A stretch of 64,000 nt of DNA from Ramlibacter tataouinensis (GTDB lineage Bacteria > Pseudomonadota > Gammaproteobacteria > Burkholderiales > Burkholderiaceae_C), in contig NZ_CP116009.1 of assembly GCF_027941915.1 (NCBI RefSeq), forward strand, positions 2,666,001 through 2,730,000. Direction: 5' to 3'. The notes under the pieces were generated by a model, which was given only the letters and a program-made list of their open reading frames with translations, made no database searches and was not told the DNA's origin. The position numbers and the translations under genes are program-made. Of this stretch, positions 46,405 through 53,275 are shown one piece after another. Each line of letters starts with the position of its first letter. The first letter of the stretch is position 1.

Positions 46405-46451
46405 CGGTCAGCGCATCCGGCCTGCGCCCGCGCCGCGCCCGCGGCTGGCGA

Positions 46452-46754
46452 TCAATGGTTGCGGTGCAGGCGGGCGGCGCCGTCGCCGTGCAATGCCTTC
46501 AGCAGGTTGCGGCCGCGCCGCTCGGTCTCCGGGTCGGGCAGGTCCAGCATCTCGCGCACGCTTGGCAGCGGCTCCAGGCAGGGGCCGAGCGCCGTCTCCA
46601 GGGCCGCCATTCCGGTGCTCTCCGGTTCGGGCGAACCGCTGCGCTCGAGGTGCGCCTTGAGGTCGCGCAGCACGCGGTGCAGGAAAAGCTTGGTCGTTTC
46701 GGGCACCAGCAGGTCGCCGTTCATCTGCTCCTGGGCTCGGGGAAGATAGGACAT
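46452..46754 (-). CDS. Hypothetical protein
   Basis: A 100-residue soluble protein (MSYLPRAQEQMNGDLLVPET) with helical segments FLHRVLRDLKAHLERSG and TERRGRNLLKALHGDGAARL. No family recognised; no signal peptide or membrane helix. The ATG at 46754 is chosen over an upstream GTG at 46763. Located between the lipase-like gene and the MFS gene on the same strand, 47 bp from the MFS start. Codon use is normal, supporting a real gene. Confidence 0.6.
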   Translation of the reverse strand: MSYLPRAQEQMNGDLLVPETTKLFLHRVLRDLKAHLERSGSPEPESTGMAALETALGPCLEPLPSVREMLDLPDPETERRGRNLLKALHGDGAARLHRNH

Positions 46755-46846
46755 CGCACGCACTCCACAAGTTGCGGCCAGTGTGCGGCGCGCCCGCCGA
46801 GGCGCCTGTCAGCGACCGGCCTACCCCCCTGTGCGAGCGGCGCCCC

Positions 46847-48043
46847 TCAGGCCGACAGCCACTGCCGCATCGTGCGAAAGACTGCATCGCTCGCCAGCAA
46901 GCCCATGTGGTCCACGCCGCGGGCGACCCAGCGGCGCTCCTCCGGCAGGGCCAGGGGGCCGCCGGCTGCGCCGCCGGCGCGGCCCAGCGCGCTCGCCACC
47001 GGCACCAGGCCGTCGCTCAGCCCATCGCCGACGGCACCGGCGATCGCATGGGCGCGCAAGGTGGGCGGCAGGCCGGCGTCGGCGTCGGGCGGCAGCGCCG
47101 CGCCGGCGCGTGGATCGGCCGGCAGCACGCGGCCATGGAGAAAGTCGTCGATGCCGGCGCTGTGTCGGCGGGGCAGGCGCGCCAGCGGCAGCAGGCCGGC
47201 GGCGCGGCCGGCGCCGATGCGGGCCAGCCAGGCCAGCACCCGGCCCGGCGCGGCGCCGCCGTGCGGCGTGCCGAGGAACACCACGTGCCGCACCCGCGCG
47301 GGCCAGGCCATGCCGCAGCGGCCGGCCTGGTGCAGGGCGCTGCGCAGCACCAACCCGCCCAGGCCATGGCCCACCAGCACCACGCCCTGCAGCGCGACGG
47401 GCCACTGCGACAGCATCGCCTGCAACTCGGACGCCAGCTCGCGCCCGACGGCCGCGACCGGCCGCCCGCTGCTGTAGTGCGCCAGCACCGGCGTGGCATC
47501 GATGGCCGCGGCCAGCGCCTGTCCGTGGTCCTGGCCGTCGTCGGTCTGCCAGTGCAGCGGATCCAGGCCCAGGTCGTGCACCAGCACCAGCACGCGCGGC
47601 GTCGGGCTGCCGGCGCGCTGCAGCCGGGTGCGGATCAGCAGCGGGTTGTCGGTGCGCTGCAGGTGGTCGCCGGCGACGGCATTGAGCGCGGCCAGCAGCG
47701 CTTCGCGCCGCGGCGACGGCCCGGCCGAATCCCGCTCCTGGCGCGGGTCGGCCAGCGAAGCCTGCAACGAGGCCAGCGCCAGGTCGATCACGCCGCCGGC
47801 GAGGCCGGCCGTGCCGCGCAGGCCGTGGTAGATGACCGTGCCCCAGCCGGTGCGCGGCTGCGCAATGCGCGCGCCGCGCACCGCCGGCCGGACCCGGGCC
47901 AGGCGGTCGTGCGCCGCCTCGATGCGATCGATGCCCAGCGCCACGCCGTCCATCACCAGCCGCATGCCGCCGCGCAGGTCGCGCACGGCGGCGGCGGCGT
48001 GGCGCGGCCATGGCGGATCGGCGGTCGGTGCGGGGCTGGGCAT
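46847..48043 (-). CDS. Alpha/beta hydrolase, PGAP1/lipase-like
   Basis: A 398-residue hydrolase. The N-terminal 100 residues are helical (RDLRGGMRLVMDGVALGIDR). The hydrolase core has RVLVLVHDLGLDPLHW (oxyanion strand), the nucleophile elbow VLVGHGLGGLVLRSAL with Gly-His-Gly-Leu-Gly in place of G-x-S-x-G, then HVVFLGTPHGGAAPGRVLA and the C-terminal VDHMGLLAS. The His at the elbow position instead of Ser is unusual: the usual GHSxGG motif reads GHGLGG here, so the catalytic Ser appears to be missing. Start at ATG 48043 with GGGAGG upstream. Confidence 0.8.
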   Translation of the reverse strand: MPSPAPTADPPWPRHAAAAVRDLRGGMRLVMDGVALGIDRIEAAHDRLARVRPAVRGARIAQPRTGWGTVIYHGLRGTAGLAGGVIDLALASLQASLADPRQERDSAGPSPRREALLAALNAVAGDHLQRTDNPLLIRTRLQRAGSPTPRVLVLVHDLGLDPLHWQTDDGQDHGQALAAAIDATPVLAHYSSGRPVAAVGRELASELQAMLSQWPVALQGVVLVGHGLGGLVLRSALHQAGRCGMAWPARVRHVVFLGTPHGGAAPGRVLAWLARIGAGRAAGLLPLARLPRRHSAGIDDFLHGRVLPADPRAGAALPPDADAGLPPTLRAHAIAGAVGDGLSDGLVPVASALGRAGGAAGGPLALPEERRWVARGVDHMGLLASDAVFRTMRQWLSA

Positions 48044-48282
48044 GGGGTCCTCCCTTCGGCGGTGCGCCGCCCATGCTAGGCGGGCCGTTCCCGACGCCTC
48101 GTAGGAGGAGGGTGACACATGCAGTGGCCCTGCGGGGCCCTGGCCCAGGGCCGGACCGCACAGCCGGCGCCGCCGCGTTCCTACAGCCCGGCAGCGGTGC
48201 GCCTGTCCAGAATGGCTGCAGGACCCGCGGTTGCGGCCGCGCTCCGCTTTCCATCACTTTCCATGCCATCGGGAGATTCGAC

Positions 48283-48594
48283 ATGTCCAAGACCACGCTG
48301 ACCGCCGCGCTCGCGGCCGCCGCCGCCCTGGGCCTGGCCGCCTGCGACGTGCAGAAGACCGACGAGGGCCATGTGGCGCTGCCCAAGTACGAAGTCACCA
48401 AGACCCAGGAGGGCCGGGTCGACCTGCCCAACTACAACGTGAAGACGCCGGACGTCGAAGTCGGCACCACGCGCAAGCAGGTCACGGTTCCCGACGTCGA
48501 TGTGCACGCCGAGAAGAAGACCATCGAGGTGCCCAAGGTGACGGTCACCCCGCCGGCCGAGGAACGGCAGGCGAACGCGACCGGCAAGCAATAG
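48283..48594 (+). CDS. Small lipoprotein, hypothetical
   Basis: A 103-residue lipoprotein: signal sequence ending LAAC (lipobox, Cys21) and a mature chain consisting of short Val/Pro/Lys/Thr motifs (HVALPKYEVTKTQEGRVDLP, VKTPDVEVGTTRKQVTVPDV, KKTIEVPKVTV). These are imperfect repeats with a beta-like V-x-V-P pattern. No known family is recognised. It is divergent from the hydrolase gene, with a 239-bp spacer containing no recognisable motif apart from a strong SD ahead of an unlikely 60-codon frame at 48119. Convergent with the UspA gene. Confidence 0.8.
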   Translation: MSKTTLTAALAAAAALGLAACDVQKTDEGHVALPKYEVTKTQEGRVDLPNYNVKTPDVEVGTTRKQVTVPDVDVHAEKKTIEVPKVTVTPPAEERQANATGKQ

Positions 48595-48609
48595 GCGGGG
48601 CGGGCCGGC

Positions 48610-49059
48610 TCAGTCGATCTCGCTGCCGCGGATCACCAGCACCGGCACCGGCGCGAGCCGGATGATCTGCTCGGCGCCGCTGCCCAGCAGCAGCCGGCCC
48701 ATGCCGCGCCGGCCATGGGTGCCGACCACGATCAGGTCGGCATTCCACCCCTGCGCCGCCTGCGCGATCGATTCGCCCAGGCGGTTGGCGGTGTGTTCGA
48801 GCAGGCGGGTCTCCACCTCGACGCCGGCGTCGCGGGCGCGCTGGGCCGCCTCCTGCAGCGACTTCGCGCCGGCTTCCCGCGCCACCGTCAGCAATTGGCC
48901 CGAATAGTCCATGCCGGCGACGAAGGCCAGCTCCTCGACCGCATGGACCGCCAGCATCCGGCCGCCCGAGGCGCGGGCGAATTCGATGGCCGTGGCCATC
49001 GCCTGCAGCGCGGTGGCGCTGCCATCGACGGGAACGAGGATGCGTTGGTAGTTGGGCAT
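48610..49059 (-). CDS. Universal stress protein (UspA family)
   Basis: A 149-residue UspA-fold protein. N-terminal YQRILVPVDGSATALQAM and the ATP-binding loop GTHGRRGMGRLLLGSGAEQI, followed by VPVLVIRGSE. The G-2x-G-9x-G(S) loop indicates an ATP-binding type. Together with PfkB and Hsp20 genes downstream in sequence order on the same strand, it forms a stress group common in Burkholderiales and often linked to low oxygen or stationary phase. The 92-bp gap to pfkB could hold a promoter. Confidence 0.93.
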   Translation of the reverse strand: MPNYQRILVPVDGSATALQAMATAIEFARASGGRMLAVHAVEELAFVAGMDYSGQLLTVAREAGAKSLQEAAQRARDAGVEVETRLLEHTANRLGESIAQAAQGWNADLIVVGTHGRRGMGRLLLGSGAEQIIRLAPVPVLVIRGSEID

Positions 49060-49151
49060 GGGACCTCCTGCAGGTGGCTTGCCGCCAAGCATAGCCTTGG
49101 CGGCAGGGCTTGCATCGCCCGCGCGTGCTCGGCACGGCGGGGGCGGCCCCG

Positions 49152-50090
49152 CTAGACCGGCCGCACCTGCACCTGCGCCCGCAGCCGGTCGATGTCTTGC
49201 GGCCGCGCCAGGCTGGTGCCGCCGCCCAGCAGCGCGGCCGCGCCGGCGGCCATGGCGGTGGCGAGCGCATCGGGCAGGTCGCCCCCCCGCGCCAGCACCG
49301 ACACCAGCCCGGCCAGGAAGCTGTCGCCGGCCCCCACGGTGCCGGCCACGTCGACGCTCAGACCGGGCGCGCGCAGGGACTGATCGCGCGTGACCAGCAG
49401 GGCCCCCTTGGCCCCGAGCGAGACGGCGATGATCTCGGCCCGGCCCTGCTCGATCAGCCGGCGGGCGGCGCGCAGCCAGTCGGCCTCGACGGCCAGCGGC
49501 TCGCCCGTGAGGGTGCGCAATTCGGACAGGCTGGGCTTGGCCAGGTACAGCCCGGCGGCGAACGCAGCCGCCAGCGCGGGCCCGGAGGTGTCCACCACCA
49601 GCCGGCTGCCCAGGCGTTGCGCGGCCGCCGCCAGCGCCTGCTGGAACGCCAGCGGCACGCCCGGCGCCAGGCTGCCGCTGGCGATGATCCAGCGCGGCGC
49701 CGGCGCGAAGGCGCCGAGCGCATCGAGGCAGGCGCGCCACTCGCTCTCGGCCAGCTCCGGGCCCGGCAGCACGAAGCGGTACTCGCGCCCGGTGGCGGTT
49801 TCGTTCACCGTGAAGCTCTCGCGCGTCTCGCCGCCGATGCCCACGCAGTGCACCGGCACGCCCTCGGCCTGCACCCGCTCGCGCAGGCGGTCGCCGGTGG
49901 AGCCGCCGCAGGGGAACACCGCCGCCACCTCGGCGCCGAGGCGGTGCAGCACGCGCGCCACGTTGATGCCGCCGCCGCCCGGGTCGAAGCGCGGCTGCTC
50001 GCAGCGCAGCTTGTGAGCGTCGAGCACGCGCTCGGTGCGGGTGGAGACGTCCAGGGCCGGGTTGAGGGTGAGCGTGACGATCGCAGCCAT
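49152..50090 (-). CDS. 1-phosphofructokinase-type PfkB sugar kinase
   Basis: A 312-residue ribokinase-family kinase. It starts VTLTLNPALDVSTRTERV and has the DPGGGGINVARVLHRLG motif typical of 1-phosphofructokinase/6-phosphofructokinase II. The catalytic Asp is in VDVAGTVGAGDSFLAGLV (GAGD anion hole). It could be a PfkB-type 6-phosphofructokinase or a tagatose/fructose-1-phosphate kinase; no PTS genes are nearby. ATG at 50090 preferred over an upstream one at 50108. It lies 67 bp from the Hsp20 gene on the same strand. Confidence 0.9.
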   Translation of the reverse strand: MAAIVTLTLNPALDVSTRTERVLDAHKLRCEQPRFDPGGGGINVARVLHRLGAEVAAVFPCGGSTGDRLRERVQAEGVPVHCVGIGGETRESFTVNETATGREYRFVLPGPELAESEWRACLDALGAFAPAPRWIIASGSLAPGVPLAFQQALAAAAQRLGSRLVVDTSGPALAAAFAAGLYLAKPSLSELRTLTGEPLAVEADWLRAARRLIEQGRAEIIAVSLGAKGALLVTRDQSLRAPGLSVDVAGTVGAGDSFLAGLVSVLARGGDLPDALATAMAAGAAALLGGGTSLARPQDIDRLRAQVQVRPV

Positions 50091-50157
50091 GCGCCCGTTT
50101 ATACCCACGCACCCGGCTCGCCCGGCGGTGCGCGCAGGCCCCGATGCGGGCCGCGGA

Positions 50158-50583
50158 TCACTGGACCGTGATCTTGCGGGCCGCCGCCGGCGCCTTCTTG
50201 GGCAGCTGCAGGCTCAGCACGCCGTCGGCGTACTTGGCTTCCACCTTGATCTCGTCGATGTCGCTGGCCAGGCTGAAGCTGCGCGACATCGTGCCGTAGT
50301 AGCGCTCGCTGCGCAGCACCTTGTCGCCAGCACCCTTGGTCTCCTTCTCGCTGCGGCACTCGGCGTCGATGCGCACCACGTTGCCGTCCACCCGCACCTG
50401 GATGTCTTCCTTGCGCACGCCGGGCACGTCGGCGGTGACCTGGTAGCCCTGGTCGTTCTCGCTCACGTCGATGCGCATGCGCAGCGGCTGCGAGTCGTCC
50501 GCATGGGTCGGCGCGAAGAAGCGGCGGAAGGCGGCATCGAAGGGATCGCTGAACACGGGGTCCAGCACGCGAAGGTTGCTCAT
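50158..50583 (-). CDS. Small heat-shock protein, Hsp20 family
   Basis: A 141-residue alpha-crystallin-domain chaperone. After a short N-terminal arm, the ACD runs over about residues 38-130 with MRIDVSENDQGYQVTADVPG, KEDIQVRVDGNVVRIDAE, RYYGTMSRSFSLASDIDEIKV and the A-x-x-x-n-G-v-L motif as AKYADGVLSLQLPK. It holds unfolding proteins in an ATP-independent way. It is the first gene of the hsp20-pfkB-usp group. ATG at 50583 was chosen by comparison with typical short N-termini. Confidence 0.94.
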   Translation of the reverse strand: MSNLRVLDPVFSDPFDAAFRRFFAPTHADDSQPLRMRIDVSENDQGYQVTADVPGVRKEDIQVRVDGNVVRIDAECRSEKETKGAGDKVLRSERYYGTMSRSFSLASDIDEIKVEAKYADGVLSLQLPKKAPAAARKITVQ

Positions 50584-50767
50584 GGCCGGTTTCTCCTCAC
50601 GGGGTGGCGCGGCGTCCAGCGCCGCACTATCGATCCTCGCCAGGGCCGGCGCGGCGTGCCAGTCAGCCGCAACGCCATCGCGTGTAGGCCAAGGCATACG
50701 ACGGGCTGGACCGCCCGCGATCGAGGCGCCGGCGGGAGCGGGTCGCGTCGCGCGCTGTCGGGTTCCC

Positions 50768-50804
50768 GAAAAGAAGAAGGCGCCGGCGGTTCGCGCCGGC
50801 GCCT
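50768..50804 (-). terminator. Rho-independent terminator of terC
   Basis: A perfect 11-bp stem (AGGCGCCGGCG / CGCCGGCGCCT) with a 5-base loop GTTCG at 50778-50804. Going in the minus-strand direction the stem is followed by a T-rich tract TTCTTCTTTT (50768-50777). It sits 39 bp beyond the terC stop, so it is the terC terminator. It separates terC from the hsp20 group. The remaining 50584-50767 shows no gene. Confidence 0.85.
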
Positions 50805-50842
50805 CGTGTGGCGCGGATGGGGCGGCGGGCGCCGCCCGGGGG

Positions 50843-51574
50843 TCAGGAGGCGGGTGCGCCTTCTTCCTTCGATTGCCCGGCCTGGGTGCGCTGCGCCTGG
50901 CGGCGGGCGGCCAGCCAGCCGGCGCCCAGCACGCCGACGATGGCCAGCACGTAGACGGCCCAGCGCGAGGCCGTGGCCTGCACGGTCTGGGGGTCGAACA
51001 CGCCGTCCAGCCACTGCTCGCCGACGATCATCTTGGCCGCCGTGAAGGCCAGCACGGCCGCGCCGAGCTGGATGATGATGGGGAAGCGGTCCACCAGCTT
51101 GAGCACCATGGTGCTGCCGAACACCACGATCGGGATGCTCACCAGCAGGCCGATGACCACCAGGTCGAACGAGCCGTGGGCGGCACCGGCCACGCCCAGC
51201 ACGTTGTCGATGCCCATCAGGGCGTCGGCGATCACGATGGTCTTCATCGCGCCCCAGAAAGTGGAGGCGACCGCCCCGCCGTGTTCGTCCGATTCCTCGT
51301 GCGGGGCGATCAGCTTGTAGGCGATCCACAGCAGGCCCAGGCCGCCGACCAGCATCAGCCCCGGAACCTTGAGCAGCCAGACCACGCCGATGGTCATCAC
51401 CGAACGCACGGCGATGGCACCGACGGTGCCCCAGACGATGGCCTTCTTGCGCAGGTGCTCGGGCAGGTTGCGCGCGGCCAGCGCGATGACGATGGCGTTG
51501 TCGCCCGCCAGCACGAGGTCGATGAGGATGATGGCCAGCAGCGCGGAGAACCAGGCCGGCGAAAGGAATTCCAT
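50843..51574 (-). CDS. TerC-family membrane protein (Alx-like)
   Basis: A 243-residue integral membrane protein with about seven helices. Conserved TerC motifs are LAIILIDLVLAGDNAIVIALAA (acidic pair D/D in the first helix) and VIADALMGIDNVLGVAG in the second half. TerC/Alx proteins are implicated in Mn2+ efflux and metal homeostasis. The 5' region carries a yybP-ykoY riboswitch, which supports a Mn-related role. The end of the protein is hydrophilic (RRQAQRTQAGQSKEEG). A rho-independent terminator follows. ATG at 51574. Confidence 0.94.
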   Translation of the reverse strand: MEFLSPAWFSALLAIILIDLVLAGDNAIVIALAARNLPEHLRKKAIVWGTVGAIAVRSVMTIGVVWLLKVPGLMLVGGLGLLWIAYKLIAPHEESDEHGGAVASTFWGAMKTIVIADALMGIDNVLGVAGAAHGSFDLVVIGLLVSIPIVVFGSTMVLKLVDRFPIIIQLGAAVLAFTAAKMIVGEQWLDGVFDPQTVQATASRWAVYVLAIVGVLGAGWLAARRQAQRTQAGQSKEEGAPAS

Positions 51575-51654
51575 GGTGAGAAGGGCTCCAGGTCTTGACT
51601 TCGGGGTGTCCGGGGCGACGGCGCCGGCGCAAGGCCGACGTCCGGCACCCAGGC

Positions 51655-51790
51655 CGTCGTCGAAGGTCTTGCTCGGCTTGATGAGTCCGGCCCGGCGTGC
51701 CGGAAGCCGCGCAGCGGCTTCGTACTGACGACACGTCGATCGGCGCGGCCGGGATCGCCGGCGCGCCGGGGAGCTACTCCCCTTCGCAGG
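51655..51790 (-). promoter_or_regulatory. yybP-ykoY (Mn2+) riboswitch upstream of terC
   Basis: On the minus strand the region shows the conserved features of the yybP-ykoY/Mn2+ aptamer: GGGGAGTAGC (51773-51782), CGTCAG (51725-51730) and GCAAGACC (51665-51672). P1 pairs CGAAGG (51781-51786) with CCTTCG (51661-51666). Just downstream an inverted repeat CGACGGC / GCCGTCG (51653-51659 and 51616-51622) could form the alternative structure. The aptamer lies about 80 bp before the terC ATG. In E. coli the same class controls alx, a TerC homologue. The remaining region 51791-51966 shows no other element. Confidence 0.85.
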
Positions 51791-51966
51791 CCGCGATTAG
51801 AACACGCAGGCTGCACAGCCGGAATACGTAGCGTCCGCATGTCCCGGCGTCGGCGAGGGGGCTTGCAGCAGGCGTGCGCCGGCGACCCGCTCCGCCGCTT
51901 GCGCTGCGCCAGCGGCCTGCCGCTGCGGGCGCCCCGGCGACCGCGCGATCCACCGACAATCGCGGC

Positions 51967-52884
51967 ATGAGTTCGGCCCGCACCGTCTGCCTGATCGGCG
52001 CGCCCACCGACATCGGCGCCAGCGTCCGCGGCGCCGGCATGGGCCCGGACGCGCTGCGCGTGGCTGGCCTGGCCGAAGCGCTGCGCGCGCACCGGCTGGA
52101 GGTGGTCGACCGCGGCAACCTGTCCGGCCCGCCCAACCCCTGGCAGCCGGCGCAGGGTGGGGCGCGCCACCTGGACGAGGTGGTGGCCTGGAACTGGAGC
52201 GTGTACGGCGCCGTCGAGCAGGCCCTGGCCAGCGGACAGGTGCCGCTGCTGATGGGTGGCGACCACTCGCTGGCGATCGGCTCGATCAGCGCGGTGGCGC
52301 GGCACTGCCGCGCCCATGGCCGGCAGTTGCGGGTGGTCTGGCTGGACGCCCACACCGACGTCAACACCGAAGCCATCAGCCCGAGCGGCAACCTGCACGG
52401 CATGCCGGTGGCCTGCCTGCTGGGCCACGGCCCGGCGCCGCTGGTGGGCTGGAGCGGCGAGCCGGCCGCGCTGGCGCCCGGCCAGCTCGACTTCATCGGC
52501 ATCCGCAGCGTCGATGCCGACGAGAAGGAGGCGATCCGCCAGCTCGGCCTGCAGGTGTTCGACATGCGCCACCTGGACGAGCACGGCATGCGCACCACCA
52601 TGGCCGAGGTATTGGCCGACGTGCACGAGGACACCCACCTGCACGTGAGCTTCGACCTCGACTGCCTGGATCCGATGGAGGCGCCCGGCGTGGGCACCGG
52701 CGTGCGCGGCGGCCCCACCTACCGCGAGATGCAGCTGTGCATGGAAATGATCGCCGACACCGGCCGGCTCGGCTCGCTCGACGTGGTGGAGATCAACCCG
52801 GCGCTGGACGTGCGCAACCGGACCGCCGAACTGGCGGTGGAGTTCGTGCGCAGCCTGTTCGGCGCCTCGACGCTGGTCCGCTGA
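51967..52884 (+). CDS. rocF: Arginase
   Basis: A 305-residue Mn-dependent arginase, splitting arginine to ornithine and urea. The binuclear-metal motifs are GGDHSLAIG, WLDAHTDVNT (DAHxDxN) and SFDLDCLDP (SxDxDxxDP). The N-terminal VCLIGAPTDIGASVRGAGMGPDALR is also standard. ATG at 51967. Interestingly the gene lies divergent from the Mn-riboswitch-controlled terC, with 392 bp between the coding regions. No urease or ornithine genes are nearby. Confidence 0.94.
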   Translation: MSSARTVCLIGAPTDIGASVRGAGMGPDALRVAGLAEALRAHRLEVVDRGNLSGPPNPWQPAQGGARHLDEVVAWNWSVYGAVEQALASGQVPLLMGGDHSLAIGSISAVARHCRAHGRQLRVVWLDAHTDVNTEAISPSGNLHGMPVACLLGHGPAPLVGWSGEPAALAPGQLDFIGIRSVDADEKEAIRQLGLQVFDMRHLDEHGMRTTMAEVLADVHEDTHLHVSFDLDCLDPMEAPGVGTGVRGGPTYREMQLCMEMIADTGRLGSLDVVEINPALDVRNRTAELAVEFVRSLFGASTLVR

Positions 52885-52989
52885 GCCGGCAGCCGTTTCG
52901 GCCGCGTCACGTCGGCCGCAAAGTGTGATCGGCGCGCCCTGCTGGGCGGCTGCGCGGCTAGGCTGGTGGGTTGCAGGGAGACCGCCCCC

Positions 52990-53268
52990 GTGGACCCCGA
53001 GCTGGAACAGCAGGACTTCGCCCCGCCGCCCGAGCGGCGGCTGCTCCTGCGCGGCCTGCCGGTGGCGATCGTGGCCAACGTGCTGCTGATCCTGGCGCTG
53101 GCCGCCAGCCTGGACTGGAAGCGCGCGCCGGACCCGTCGCTGGCGGCGATCCCCTTGCCGCCGCCGGCCGCCACCCCGGCCGAGCCGACCCAGGCGATGG
53201 GCGCGCCGCCCGCGCCGCCCGCTGCCGAAGCCGCCGCAGCGCGCCGCCCACCGCCGCGCTCCCGCTGA
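52990..53268 (+). CDS. Small single-pass membrane hypothetical protein
   Basis: A 92-residue protein with one predicted membrane helix (about residues 24-43, GLPVAIVANVLLILALAASL) and a Pro/Ala-rich C-terminal half (IPLPPPAATPAEP and on) likely exposed to the periplasm. GTG start at 52990 with a GGGAG site upstream; an earlier GTG at 52966 is possible. Not recognised. Convergent with the 700-residue kinase gene. Confidence 0.55.
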   Translation: MDPELEQQDFAPPPERRLLLRGLPVAIVANVLLILALAASLDWKRAPDPSLAAIPLPPPAATPAEPTQAMGAPPAPPAAEAAAARRPPPRSR

Positions 53269-53275
53269 ATCCGCC

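Noticed and set aside
48119-48301. 60-codon plus-strand frame with a strong AGGAGGAGGG site just before its ATG
   Set aside because: Composition is random-like (Ala/Pro/Arg/Ser), it overlaps the lipoprotein start in another frame, and no domain or hydrophobic segment is visible. The purine run may be chance in this sequence.
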